Of a DNA stretch of 64,000 bases, positions 38,529 through 52,400 are shown piece after piece. The DNA is from Osmia lignaria lignaria. Taxonomy: Eukaryota; Arthropoda; Insecta; Hymenoptera; Megachilidae. Numbering within the stretch: position 1 is the stretch's first letter; each line of letters begins with the position of its first letter. Made by a program: the position numbers and the translations under genes. A model generated the notes under the pieces. It was not told the origin of the DNA, did no database searches, and saw only the letters and a list, made by a program, of their open reading frames with translations. The stretch is from the NCBI RefSeq assembly GCF_051020975.1, contig NW_027478159.1, positions 11,114,501 through 11,178,500 of the forward strand. Reading direction: 5' to 3'.

Positions 38529-41500
38529 TCAGAAGCGTAGTTTTCGAGATATATCGAGATATTTAAAAGTTCCGAAGCCGCACCAACATAATAGAGATAC
38601 AGAAACACCGTGGCCCCTTTCGTTGAGATAACTCTGCACTAGTGCGAGCCGCAAATGCCACTTCCAGCTTAGCTGTGCAGAGGAAGAACAACAAGAAGAA
38701 GAAATATCTCGAAATATGTCCGCCAGGCCAGTACCTTTGAGCTGAATCTGCAAATATCTCGGAAACGAAGCGATCTATGGCAAAATGTTAAGAGACCTTT
38801 TTTGTAGAGAATTATGATTCCTACAATTTATGTTCTATGATATTTTTTGATCAGAAGCGTAGTTTTCGAGATACATCGAGATATTTAAAAGTTCCGAAGC
38901 CGCACCAACATAATAGAGATACAGAAACACCGTGGCCCCTTTCTTTGAGATAACTCTGCACTAGTGCGAGCCGCAAATGCCACTTCCAGCTTAGCTGTGC
39001 AGAAGAAGAACAACAAGAAGAAGAAATATCTCGAAATATGTCCGTCAGGCCCCTTCCCTTGAGATAAATCTGCAAATATCTCGGAAACGAAGCGAGCTAT
39101 GGCAAAATGTTAAGAGACGTTTTTGTAGAGAACTAAGTTTCCTACTTTTTATGTTCTATGATATTTTTTGATCAGATGCGTAGTTCTCGAGATATATCAA
39201 GATATTTAAAAGTTCCGAAGCCGCACCAACATAATAGAGATACAGAAACACCGTGGCCCCTTTCTTTGAGATAACTCTGCACTATTGCGAGCTGCAAATG
39301 CCACTTCCAGCTTAGCTGTGCAGAGGAAGAACAACAAGAAGAAGAAATATCTCGAAATATGTCCGTCAGGCCAGTTCCTTTGAGCTGAATCTGCAAATAT
39401 CTCGGAAACGAAGCGAGCTATGGCAAAATGTTAAGAGACATTTTTTGTAGAGAATTATGTTTCCTACAATTTATGTTCTATGATATTTTTTGATCAGAAG
39501 CGTAGTTTTCGAGATACATCGAGATATTTAAAAGTTCCGAAGCCGCACCAACATAATAGAGATACAGAAACACCGTGGCCCCTTTCTTTGAGATAACTCT
39601 GCACTAGTGCGAGCCGCAAATGCCACTTCCAGCTTAGCTGTGCAGAAGAAGAACAACAAGAAGAAGAAATATCTCGAAATATGTCCGTCAGGCCCCTTCC
39701 CTTGAGATATATCTGCAAATATCTCGGAAACGAAGCGAGCTATGGCAAAATGTTAAGAGACCTTTTTTGTAGAGAATTATGTTTCCTACAATTTATGTTC
39801 TATGATATTTTTTGATCAGAAGCGTAGTTTTCGAGATACATCGAGATATTTAAAAGTTCCGAAGCCGCACCAACATAATAGGGATACAGAAACACCGTGG
39901 CCCCTTTCTTTGAGATAACTCTGCACTAGTGCGAGCCGCAAATGCCACTTCCAGCTTAGCTGTGCAGAAGAAGAACAACAAGAAGAAGAAATATCTCGAA
40001 ATATGTCCGTCAGGCCCCTTCCCTTGAGATAAATCTGCAAATATCTCGGAAACGAAGCGAGCTATGGCAAAATGTTAAGAGACCTTTTTTGTAGAGAATT
40101 AAGCTTCCTACTTTTTATCATCTATGATATTTTTTGATCAGATGCGTAGTTCTCGAGATATATCAAGATATTTAAAAGTTCCGAAGCCGCACCAACATAA
40201 TAGAGATACAGAAACACCGTGGCCCCCCTCTTTGAGACAACTCTGCACTATTGCGAGCTGGAAATGCCACTTCCAGTTTAGCTGTGCAGAAGAAGAACAA
40301 CAAGAAGAAGAAATATCTCGAAATATGTCCGTTAGGCCCCTTCCCTTGAGATAAATTTGCAAATATCTCGGAAACGAAGCGAGCTATGGCAAAATGTTAA
40401 GAGACCTCTTTTGTAGAGAATTAAGTTTCCCACTTTTTATGTTCTATGATATTTTTTGATCAGATGCGTAGTTCTCGAGATACATCGAGATATTTAAAAG
40501 TTCCGAAGCCGCACCAACATAATAGAGATACAGAAACACCGTGGCCCCTTTCTTTGAGATAACTCTGCACTAGTGCGAGCCGCAAATGCCACTTCCAGCT
40601 TAGCTGTGCAGAAGAAGAACAACAAGAAGAAGAAATATCTGGAAATATGTCCGTCAGGCCCCTTCCCTTGAGATATATCTGCAAATATCTCGGAAACGAA
40701 GCGAGCTATGGCAAAATGTTAAGAGACGTTTTTTATAGAGAATTATGTTTCCTACAATTTATGTTCTATGATATTTTTTGATCAGAAGCGTAGTTTTCGA
40801 GATATATCGAGATATTTAAAAGTTCCGAAGCCGCACCAACATAATAGGGATACAGAAACACCGTGGCCCCTTTCTTTGAGATAACTCTGCACTAGTGCGA
40901 GCCGCAAATGCCACTTCCAGCTTAGCTGTGCAGAAGAAGAACAACAAGAAGAAGAAATATCTCGAAATATGTCCGTCAGGCCCCTTCCCTTGAGATAAAT
41001 CTGCAAATATCTCGGAAACGAAGCGAGCTATGGCAAAATGTTAAGAGACCTTTTTTGTAGAGAATTAAGTTTCCTACTTTTTATCTTCTATGATATTTTT
41101 TGATCAGATGCGTAGTTCTCGAGATATATCAAGATATTTAAAAGTTCCGAAGCCGCACCAACATAATAGAGATACAGAAACACCGTGGCCCCTCTCTTTG
41201 AGATAACTCTGCACTATTGCGAGCTGGAAATGCCACTTCCAGTTTAGCTGTGCAGAAGAAGAACAACAAGAAGAAGAAATATCTCGAAATATGTCCGTTA
41301 GGCCCCTTCCCTTGAGATAAATCTGCAAATATCTCGGACACGAAGCGAGCTATGGCAAAATGTTAAGAGATCTCTTTTGTAGAGAATTAAGTTTCCTACT
41401 TTTTATGTTCTATGATATTTTTTGATCAGATGCGTAGTTCTCGAGATATATCAAGATATTTAAAAGTTCCGAAGCCGCACCAACATAATAGAGATACAGA

Positions 41501-44500
41501 AACACCGTGGCCCCTTTCTTTGAGATAACTCTGCACTATTGCGAGCTGTAAATGCCACTTCCAGCTTAGCTGTGCAGAAGAAGAACAACAAGAAGAAGAA
41601 ATATCTCGAAATATGTCCGTCAGGCCCCTTCCCTTGAGATATATCTGCAAATATCTCGGAAACGAAGCGAGCTATGGCAAAATGTTAAGAGACCTTTTTT
41701 GTAGAGAATTATGTTTCCTACAATTTATGTTCGATGATATTTTTTGATCAGAAGCGTAATTTTCGAGATATATCGAGATATTTAAAAGTTCCGAAGCCGC
41801 ACCAACATAATAGAGATACAGAAACACCGTGGCCCCTTTCGTTGAGATAACTCTGCACTAGTGCGAGCCGCAAATGCCACTTCCAGCTTAGCTGTGCAGA
41901 GGAAGAACAACAAGAAGAAGAAATATCTCGAAATATGTCCGTCAGGCCAGTTCCTTTGAGCTGAATCTGCAAATATCTCGGAAACGAAGCGATCTATGGC
42001 AAAATGTTAAGAGACCTTTTTTGTAGAGAATTATGTTTCCTACAATTTATGTTCTATGATATTTTTTGATCAGAAGCGTAGTTTTCGAGATACATCGAGA
42101 TATTTAAAAGTTCCGAAGCCGCACCAACATAATAGAGATACAGAAACACCGTGGCCCCTTTCTTCGAGATAACTCTGCACTAGTGCGAGCCGCAAATGCC
42201 ACTTCCAGCTTAGCTGTGCAGAAGAAGAACAACAAGAAGAAGAAATATCTCGAAATATGTCCGTCAGGCCCCTTCCCTTGAGATATATCTGCAAATATCT
42301 CGGAAACGAAGCGAGCTATGGCAAAATGTTAAGAGACCTTTTTTGTAGAGAATTCTGTTTCCTACAATTTATGTTCTATGATATTTTTTGATCAGAAGCG
42401 TAGTTTTCGAGATATATCGAGATATTTAAAAGTTCCGAAGCCGCACCAACATAATAGAGATACAGAAACACCGTGGCCCCTTTCTTTGAGATAACTCTGC
42501 ACTATTGCGAGCTGCAAATGCCACTTCCAGCTTAGCTGTGCAGAGGAAGATCAACAAGAAGAAGAAATATCTCGAAATATGTCCGTCAGGCCAGTTCCTT
42601 TGAGCTGAATCTGCAAATATTTCGGAAACGAAGCGAGCTATGGCAAAATGTTAAGAGACATTTTTTGTAGAGAATTATGTTTCCTACAATTTATGTTCTA
42701 TGATATTTTTTGATCAGAAGCGTAGTTTTCGAGATACATCGAGATATTTAAAAGTTCCGAAGCCGCACCAACATAATAGAGATACAGAAACACCGTGGCC
42801 CCATTCTTTGAGATAACTCTGCACTAGTGCGAGCCGCAAATGCCACTTCCAGCTTAGCTGTGCAGAAGAAGAACAACAAGAAGAAGAAATATCTCGAAAT
42901 ATGTCCGTCAGGCCCCTTCCCTTGAGATATATCTGCAAATATCTCGGAAACGAAGCGAGCTATGGCAAAATGTTAAGAGACCTTTTTTGTAGAGAATTGT
43001 GTTTCCTACAATTTACGTTTTATGATATTTTTTTATCAGAAGCGTAGTTTTCGAGATACATCGAGATATTTAAAAGTTCCGAAGCCGCACCAACATAATA
43101 GGGATACAGAAACACCGTGGCCCCTTTCTTTGAGATAACTCTGCACTAGTGCGAGCCGCAAATGCCACTTCCAGCTTAGCTGTGCAGAAGAAGAACAACA
43201 AGAAGAAGAAATATCTCGAAATATGTCCGTCAGGCCCCTTCCCTTGAGATAAATCTGCAAATATCTCGGAAACGAAGCGAGCTATGGCAAAATGTTAAGA
43301 GACCTTTTTTGTAGAGAATTAAGCTTCCTACTTTTTATCTTCTATGATATTTTTTGATCAGATGCGTAGTTCTCGAGATATATCAAGATATTTAAAAGTT
43401 CCGAAGCCGCACCAACATAATAGAGATACAGAAACACCGTGGCCCCTCTCTTTGAGATAACTCTGCACTATTGCGAGCTGGAAATGCCACTTCCAGTTTA
43501 GCTGTGCAGAAGAAGAACAACAAGAAGAAGAAATATCTCGAAATATGTCCGTTAGGCCCCTTCCCTTGAGATAAATCTGCAAATATCTCGGAAACGAAGC
43601 GAGCTATGGCAAAATGTTAAGAGACCTCTTTTGTAGAGAATTAAGTTTCCCACTTTTTATGTTCTATGATATTTTTTGATCAGATGCGTAGTTCTCGAGA
43701 TATATCAAGATATTTAAAAGTTCCGAAGCCGCACCAACATAATAGAGATACAGAAACACCGTGGCCCCTTTCTTTGAGATAACTCTGCACTATTGCGAGC
43801 TGTAAATGCCACTTCCAGCTTAGCTGTGCAGAAGAAGAACAACAAGAAGCAGAAATATCTCGAAATATGTCCGTCAGGCCCCTTCCCTTGAGATAAATCT
43901 GCAAATATCTCGGAAACGAAGCGAGCTATGGCAAAATGTTAACAGACGTTTTTTATAGAGAATTATGTTTCCTACAATTTATGTTCTATGATATTTTTTG
44001 ATCAGAAGCGTAGTTTTCGAGATACATCGAGATATTTAAAAGTTCCGAAGCCGCACCAACATAATAGAGATACAGAAACACCGTGGCCCCTTTCTTTGAG
44101 ATAACTCTGCACTAGTGCGAGCCGCAAATGCCACTTCCAGCTTAGCTGTGCAGAAGAAGAACAACAAGAAGAAGAAATATCTCGAAATATGTCCGTCAGG
44201 CCCCTTCCCTTGAGATATATCTGCAAATATCTCGGAAACGAAGCGAGCTATGGCAAAATGTTAAGAGACCTCTTTTGTAGAGAATTAAGTTTCCTACTTT
44301 TTATGTTCTATGATATTTTTTGATCAGATGCGTAGTTCTCGAGATATATCAAGATATTTAAAAGTTCCGAAGCCGCACCAACATAATAGAGATACAGAAA
44401 CACCGTGGCCCCTTTCTTTGAGATAACTCTGCACTATTGCGAGCTGTAAATGCCACTTCCAGCTTAGCTGTGCAGAAGAAGAACAACAAGAAGAAGAAAT

Positions 44501-44609
44501 ATCTCGAAATATGTCCGTCAGGCCCCTTCCCTTGAGATATATCTGCAAATATCTCGGAAACGAAGCGAGCTATGGCAAAATGTTAAGAGACCTTTTTTGT
44601 AGAGAATTA
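38529..44609. repeat. Loose 10-mer HOR, about 3220 bp
   Basis: The order ggccagt(t/a)cc - gatacatc - ggccagttcc - gatacatc - gatacatc - ggaaatg is found at 38529-40459 and again at 41748-43679, 3219-3220 bp apart. The following four monomers agree less well. The 38851 monomer is 321 bp (gacgtttttgtag). Private changes include cgccaggccagtacc (38721), gtggcccccctc (40220), aaatatctgg (40634) and gaagcagaaat (43848). Confidence 0.75.
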
Positions 44610-46541
44610 TGTTTCCTACAATTTATGTTCTATGATATTTTTTGATCAGAAGCGTAGTTTTCGAGATATATCGAGATATTTAAAAGTTCCGAAGCCGCAC
44701 CAACATAATAGAGATACAGAAACACCGTGGCCCCTTTCGTTGAGATAACTCTGCACTAGTGCGAGCCGCAAATGCCACTTCCAGCTTAGCTGTGCAGAAG
44801 AAGAACAACAAGAAGAAGAAATATCTCGAAATATGTCCGTCAGGCCCCTTCCCTTGAGATAAATCTGCACATATCTCGGAAACGAAGCGAGCTATGGCAA
44901 AATGTTAAGAGACCTTTTTTGTAGAGAATTAAGTTTCCTACTTTTTATGTTCTATGATATTTTTTGATCAGATGCGTAGTTCTCGAGATATATCAAGTTA
45001 TTTAAAAGTTCCGAAGCCGCACCAACATAATAGAGATACAGAAACACCGTGGCCCCTTTCTTTGAGATAACTCTGCACTATTGCGAGCTGCAAATGCCAC
45101 TTCCAGCTTAGCTGTGCAGAGGAAGAACAACAAGAAGAAGAAATATCTCGAAATATGTCCGTCAGGCCAGTTCCTTTGAGCTGAATCTGCAAATATCTCG
45201 GAAACGAAGCGAGCTATGGCAAAATGTTAAGAGACGTTTTTTATAGAGAATTATGTTTCCTACAATTTATGTTCTATGATATTTTTTGATCAGAAGCGTA
45301 GTTTTCGAGATATATCGAGATATTTAAAAGTTCCGAAGCCGCACCAACATAATAGGGATACAGAAACACCATGGCCCCTTTCTTTGAGATAACTCTGCAC
45401 TATTGCGAGCTGTAAATGCCACTTCCAGCTTAGCTGTGCAGAAGAAGAACAACAAGAAGAAGAAATATCTGGATATATGTCCGTCAGGCCCCTTCCCTTG
45501 AGATATATCTGCAAATATCTCGGAAACGAAGCGAGCTATGGCAAAATGTTAAGAGACGTTTTTTATAGAGAATTATGTTTCCTACAATTTATGTTCTATG
45601 ATATTTTTTGATCAGAAGCGTAGTTTTCGAGATACATCGAGATATTTAAAAGTTCCGAAGCCGCACCAACATAATAGAGATACAGAAACACCGTGGCCCC
45701 TTTCTTTGAGATAACTCTGCACTAGTGCGAGCCGCAAATGCCACTTCCAGCTTAGCTGCGCAGAAGAAGAACAACAAGAAGAAGAAATATCTCGAAATAT
45801 GTCCGTCAGGCCCCTTCCCTTGAGATAAATCTGCAAATATCTCGGAAACGAAGCGAGCTATGGCAAAATGTTAAGAGACCTTTTTTGTAGAGAATTAAGT
45901 TTCCTACTTTTTATCTTCTATGATATTTTTTGATCAGATGCGTAGTTCTCGAGATATATCAAGATATTTAAAAGTTCCGAAGCCGCACCAACATAATAGA
46001 GATACAGAAACACCGTGGCCCCTTTCTTTGAGATAACTCTGCACTATTGCGAGCTGTAAATGCCACTTCCAGCTTAGCTGTGCAGAAGAAGAACAACAAG
46101 AAGAAGAAATATCTCGAAATATGTCCGTCAGGCCCCTTCCCTTGAGATATATCTGCAAATATCTCGGAAACGAAGCGAGCTATGGCAAAATGTTAAGAGA
46201 CCTTTTTTGTAGAGAATTATGTTTCCTACAATTTATGTTGTATGATATTGTTTGATCAGAAGCGTAGTTTTCGAGATACATCGAGATATTTAAAAGTTCC
46301 GAAGCCGCACCAACATAATAGAGATACAGAAACACCGTGGCCCCTTTCTTTGAGATAACTCTGCACTAGTGCGAGCCGCAAATGCCACTTCCAGCTTAGC
46401 TGTGCAGAAGAAGAACAACAAGAAGAAGAAATATCTCGAAATATGTCCGTCAGGCCCCTTCCCTTGAGATATATCTGCAAATATCTCGGAAACGAAGCGA
46501 GCTATGGCAAAATGTTAAGAGACCTTTTTTGTAGAGAATTC
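44610..46541. repeat. 6-mer HOR, 1932 bp, copy 1
   Basis: Six monomers: ttcgttgag + gcacatatc (44646), tcaagttattt + ggccagttcc (44968), aacaccatggcc + tctggatatatg (45290), gatacatc + ctgcgcag (45612), gctgtaaatg (45934), gttgtatgatattgtttgatc + gatacatc (46256). All markers recur exactly 1932 bp downstream. The left limit is set by ttatgtttcc here versus ttctgtttcc in the second copy. Confidence 0.9.
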
Positions 46542-48573
46542 TGTTTCCTACAATTTATGTTCTATGATATTTTTTGATCAGAAGCGTAGTTTTCGAGATA
46601 TATCGAGATATTTAAAAGTTCCGAAGCCGCACCAACATAATAGAGATACAGAAACACCGTGGCCCCTTTCGTTGAGATAACTCTGCACTAGTGCGAGCCG
46701 CAAATGCCACTTCCAGCTTAGCTGTGCAGAAGAAGAACAACAAGAAGAAGAAATATCTCGAAATATGTCCGTCAGGCCCCTTCCCTTGAGATAAATCTGC
46801 ACATATCTCGGAAACGAAGCGAGCTATGGCAAAATGTTAAGAGACCTTTTTTGTAGAGAATTAAGTTTCCTACTTTTTATGTTCTATGATATTTTTTGAT
46901 CAGATGCGTAGTTCTCGAGATATATCAAGTTATTTAAAAGTTCCGAAGCCGCACCAACATAATAGAGATACAGAAACACCGTGGCCCCTTTCTTTGAGAT
47001 AACTCTGCACTATTGCGAGCTGCAAATGCCACTTCCAGCTTAGCTGTGCAGAGGAAGAACAACAAGAAGAAGAAATATCTCGAAATATGTCCGTCAGGCC
47101 AGTTCCTTTGAGCTGAATCTGCAAATATCTCGGAAACGAAGCGAGCTATGGCAAAATGTTAAGAGACGTTTTTTATAGAGAATTATGTTTCCTACAATTT
47201 ATGTTCTATGATATTTTTTGATCAGAAGCGTAGTTTTCGAGATATATCGAGATATTTAAAAGTTCCGAAGCCGCACCAACATAATAGGGATACAGAAACA
47301 CCATGGCCCCTTTCTTTGAGATAACTCTGCACTATTGCGAGCTGTAAATGCCACTTCCAGCTTAGCTGTGCAGAAGAAGAACAACAAGAAGAAGAAATAT
47401 CTGGATATATGTCCGTCAGGCCCCTTCCCTTGAGATATATCTGCAAATATCTCGGAAACGAAGCGAGCTATGGCAAAATGTTAAGAGACGTTTTTTATAG
47501 AGAATTATGTTTCCTACAATTTATGTTCTATGATATTTTTTGATCAGAAGCGTAGTTTTCGAGATACATCGAGATATTTAAAAGTTCCGAAGCCGCACCA
47601 ACATAATAGAGATACAGAAACACCGTGGCCCCTTTCTTTGAGATAACTCTGCACTAGTGCGAGCCGCAAATGCCACTTCCAGCTTAGCTGCGCAGAAGAA
47701 GAACAACAAGAAGAAGAAATATCTCGAAATATGTCCGTCAGGCCCCTTCCCTTGAGATAAATCTGCAAATATCTCGGAAACGAAGCGAGCTATGGCAAAA
47801 TGTTAAGAGACCTTTTTTGTAGAGAATTAAGTTTCCTACTTTTTATCTTCTATGATATTTTTTGATCAGATGCGTAGTTCTCGAGATATATCAAGATATT
47901 TAAAAGTTCCGAAGCCGCACCAACATAATAGAGATACAGAAACACCGTGGCCCCTTTCTTTGAGATAACTCTGCACTATTGCGAGCTGTAAATGCCACTT
48001 CCAGCTTAGCTGTGCAGAAGAAGAACAACAAGAAGAAGAAATATCTCGAAATATGTCCGTCAGGCCCCTTCCCTTGAGATATATCTGCAAATATCTCGGA
48101 AACGAAGCGAGCTATGGCAAAATGTTAAGAGACCTTTTTTGTAGAGAATTATGTTACCTACAATTTATGTTGTATGATATTGTTTGATCAGAAGCGTAGT
48201 TTTCGAGATACATCGAGATATTTAAAAGTTCCGAAGCCGCACCAACATAATAGAGATACAGAAACACCGTGGCCCCTTTCTTTGAGATAACTCTGCACTA
48301 GTGCGAGCCGCAAATGCCACTTCCAGCTTAGCTGTGCAGAAGAAGAACAACAAGAAGAAGAAATATCTCGAAATATGTCCGTCAGGCCCCTTCCCTTGAG
48401 ATATATCTGCAAATATCTCGGAAACGAAGCGAGCTATGGCAAAATGTTAAGAGACCTTTTTTGTAGAGAATTCTGTTTCCTACAATTTATGTTCTATGAT
48501 ATTTTTTGATCAGAAGCGTAGTTTTCGAGATATATCGAGATATTTAAAAGTTCCGAAGCCGCACCAACATAAT
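46542..48573. repeat. 6-mer HOR, 1932 bp, copy 2 plus overlap
   Basis: Direct tandem duplicate of 44610-46541. The only substitution I noticed inside the unit is ttatgttacc (48153) for ttatgtttcc. The match runs about 100 bases past one unit, until gaggtacag near 48577. Such identity implies a very recent duplication or an assembly artefact. Confidence 0.88.
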
Positions 48574-49475
48574 AGAGGTACAGAAACACCGTGGCCCCTT
48601 TCTTTGAGATAACTCTGCACTAGTGCGAGCCGCAAATGCCACTTCCAGCTTAGCTGTGCAGAAGAAGAACAACAAGAAGAAGAAATATCTCGAAATATGT
48701 CCGTCAGGCCCCTTCCCTTGAGATAAATCTGCAAATATCTCGGAAACGAAGCGAGCTATGGCAAAATGTTAAGAGACCTTTTTTGTAGAGAATTAAGTTT
48801 CCTACTTTTTATGTTCTATGATATTTTTTAATCAGATGCGTAGTTCTCGAGATATATCGAGATATTTAAAAGTTCCGAAGCCGCACCAACATAATAGAGG
48901 TACAGAAACACCGTGGCCCCTTTCTTTGAGATAACTCTGCACTAGTGCGAGCCGCAAATGCCACTTCCAGCTTAGCTGTGCAGAAGAAGAACAACAAGAA
49001 GAAGAAATATCTCGAAATATGTCCGTCAGGCCCCTTCCCTTGAGATAAATCTGCAAATATCTCGGAAACGAAGCGAGCTATGGCAAAATGTTAAGAGACC
49101 TTTTTTGTAGAGAATTAAGTTTCCTACTTTTTATGTTCTATGATATTTTTTGATCAGATGCGTAGCTCTCGAGATATATCAAGATATTTAAAAGTTCCGA
49201 AGCCGCACCAACATAATAGAGATACAGAAACACCGTGGCCCCTTTCTTTGAGATAACTCTGCACTATTGCGAGCTGCAAATGCCACTTCCAGCTTAGCTG
49301 TGCAGAAGAAGAACAACAAGAAGAAGAAATATCTCGAAAAATGTCCGTCAGGCCCCTTCCCTTGAGATAAATCTGCAAATATCTCGGAAACGAAACGAGC
49401 TATGGCAAAATGTTAAGAGACCTTTTTTGTAGAGAATTATGTTTCCTACAATTTATGTTCTATGATATTTTTTGA
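48510..49475. repeat. Transition monomers with agaggtacag pair
   Basis: 48510 and 48832 share the rare agaggtacag change, although one is B-type and the other A-type in the left part, so they are related through their centres. 48832 has a ttaatcag junction instead of ttgatcag. 49154 begins the A-type domain (gtagctctcgag, cgaaaaatgtcc, gaaacgaaacgag). Confidence 0.75.
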
Positions 49476-52400
49476 TCAGAAGCGTAGTTTTCGAGATATA
49501 TCGAGATATTTAAAAGATCCGAAGCTGCACCAACATAATAGAGATACAGAAACACCGTGGCCCCTTTCTTTGAGATAACTCTGCACTAGTGCGAGCCGCA
49601 AATGCCGCTTCCAGCTTAGCTGTGCAGAAGAAGAACAACAAGAAGAAGAAATATCTCGAAATATGTCCGTCAGGCCCCTTCCCTCGAGATAAATCTGCAA
49701 ATATCTCGGAAACGAAGCGAGCTATGGCAAAATGTTAAGAGACCTTTTTTGTAGAGAATTAAGTTTCCTACTTTTTATGTTCTATGATATTTTTTGATCG
49801 GATGCGTAGTTCTCGAGATATATCAAGATATTTAAAAGTTCCGAAGCCGCACCAACATAATAGAGATACAGAAACACCGTGGCCCCTTTCTTTGAGATAA
49901 CTCTGCACTATTGCGAGCTGCAAATGCCACTTCCAGCTTAGCTGTGCAGAAGAAGAACAACAAGAAGAAGAAATATCTCGAAATATGTCCGTCAGGCCCC
50001 TTCCCTTGAAATAAATCTGCAAATATCTCGGAAACGAAGCGAGCTATGGCAAAATGTTAAGAGACATTTTTGTAGAGAATTAAGTTTCCTACTTTTTATG
50101 TTCTATGATATTTTTTGATCAGATGCGTAGTTCTCGAGATATATCAAGATATCTAAAAGTTCCGAAGCCGCACCAACATAATAGAGATACAGAAACACCG
50201 TGGCCCCTTTCTTCGAGATAACTCTGCACTATTGCGAGCTGCAAAGGCCACTTCCAGCTTAGCTGTGCAGAAGAAGAACAACAAGAAGAAGAAATATCTC
50301 GAAAAATGTCCGTCAGGCCCCTTCCCTTGAGATAAATCTGCAAATATCTCGGAAACGAAGCGAGCTATGGCAAAATGTTAAGAGACCTTATTTGTAGAGA
50401 ATTAAGTTTCCTACTTTTTATGTTCTATAATATTTTTTGATCAGATGCGTAGTTCTCGAGATATATCAAGATATTTAAAAGTTCCGAAGCCGCACCAACA
50501 TAATAGAGATACAGAATCACCGTGGCCCCTTTCTTTGAGATAACTCTGCGCTATTGCGAGCTGGAAATGCCACTTCCAGTTTAGCTGTGCAGAAGAAGAA
50601 CAACAAGAAGAGGAAATATCTCGAAATATGTCCGTCAGGCCCCTTCCCTCGAGATAAATCTGCAAATATCTCGGAAACGAAGCGAGCTATGGCAAAATGT
50701 TAAGAGACCTTTTTTGTAGAGAATTAAGTTTCCTACTTTTTATGTTCTATGATATTTTTTGATCGGATGCGTAGCTCTCGAGATATATCAAGATATTTAA
50801 AAGTTCCGAAGCCGCACCAACATAATAGAGATACAGAAACACCGTGGCCCCTTTCTTTGAGATAACTCTGCACTAGTGCGAGCCGCAAATGCCGCTTCCA
50901 GCTTAGCTGTGCAGAAGAAGAACAACAAGAAGAAGAAATATCTCGAAATATGTCCGTCAGGCCCCTTCCCTCGAGATAAATCTGCAAATATCTCGGAAAC
51001 GAAGCGAGCTATGGCAAAATGTTAAGAGACCTTTTTTGTAGAGAATTAAGTTTCCTACTTTTTATGTTCTATGATATTTTTTGATCGGATGCGTAGTTCT
51101 CGAGATATATCAAGATATTTAAAAGTTCCGAAGCCGCACCAACATAATAGAGATACAGAAACACCGTGGCCCCTTTCTTTGAGATAACTCTGCACTATTG
51201 CGAGCTGCAAATGCCACTTCCAGCTTAGCTGTGCAGAAGAAGAACAACAAGAAGAAGAAATATCTGGAAATATGTCCGTCAGGCCCCTTCCCTTGAGATA
51301 AATCTGCAAATATCTCGGAAACGAAGCGAGCTACGGCAAAATGTTAAGAGACCTTTTTTGTAGAGAATTATGTTTCCTACAATTTATGTTCTATGATATT
51401 TTTTGATCAGAAGCGTAGTTTTCGAGATATATCGACATATTTAAAAGATCCGAAGCTGCACCAACATAACAGAGATACAGAAACACCGTGGCCCCTTTCT
51501 TTGAGATAACTCTGCACTAGTGCGAGCCGCAAATGCCGCTTTCAGCTTAGCTGTGCAGAAGAAGAACAACAAGAAGAAGAAATATCTCGAAATATGTCCG
51601 TCAGGCCCCTTCCCTCGAGATAAATCTGCAAATATCTCGGAAACGAAGCGAGCTATGGCAAAATGTTAAGAGACCTTTTTTGTAGAGAATTAAGTTTCCT
51701 ACTTTTTATGTTCTATGATATTTTTTGATCGGATGCGTAGTTCTCGAGATATATCAAGATATTTAAAAGTTCCGAAGCCGCACCAACATAATAGAGATAC
51801 AGAAACACCGTGGCCCCTTTCTTTGAGATAACTCTGCACTATTGCGAGCTGCAAATGCCACTTCCAGCTTAGCTGTGCAGAAGAAGAACAACAAGAAGAA
51901 GAAATATCTCGAAATATGTCCGTCAGGCCCCTTCCCTTGAAATAAATCTGCAAATATCTCGGAAACGAAGCGAGCTATGGCAAAATGTTAAGAGACCTTT
52001 TTTGTAGAGAATTAAGTTTCCTACTTTTTATGTTCTATGATATTTTTTGATCAGATGCGTAGTTCTCGAGATATATCAAGATATCTAAAAGTTCCGAAGC
52101 CGCACCAACACAATAGAGATACAGAAACACCGTGGCCCCTTCCTTCGAGATAACTCTGCACTATTGCGAGCTGCAAATGCCACTTCCAGCTTAGCTGTGC
52201 AGAAGAAGAACAACAAGAAGAAGAAATATCTCGAAAAATGTCCGTCAGGCCCCTTCCCTTGAGATAAATCTGCAAATATCTCGGAAACGAAGCGAGCTAT
52301 GGCAAAATGTTAAGAGACCTTATTTGTAGAGAATTAAGTTTCCTACTTTTTACATTCTATAATATTTTTTGATCAGATGCGTAGTTCTCGAGATATATCA

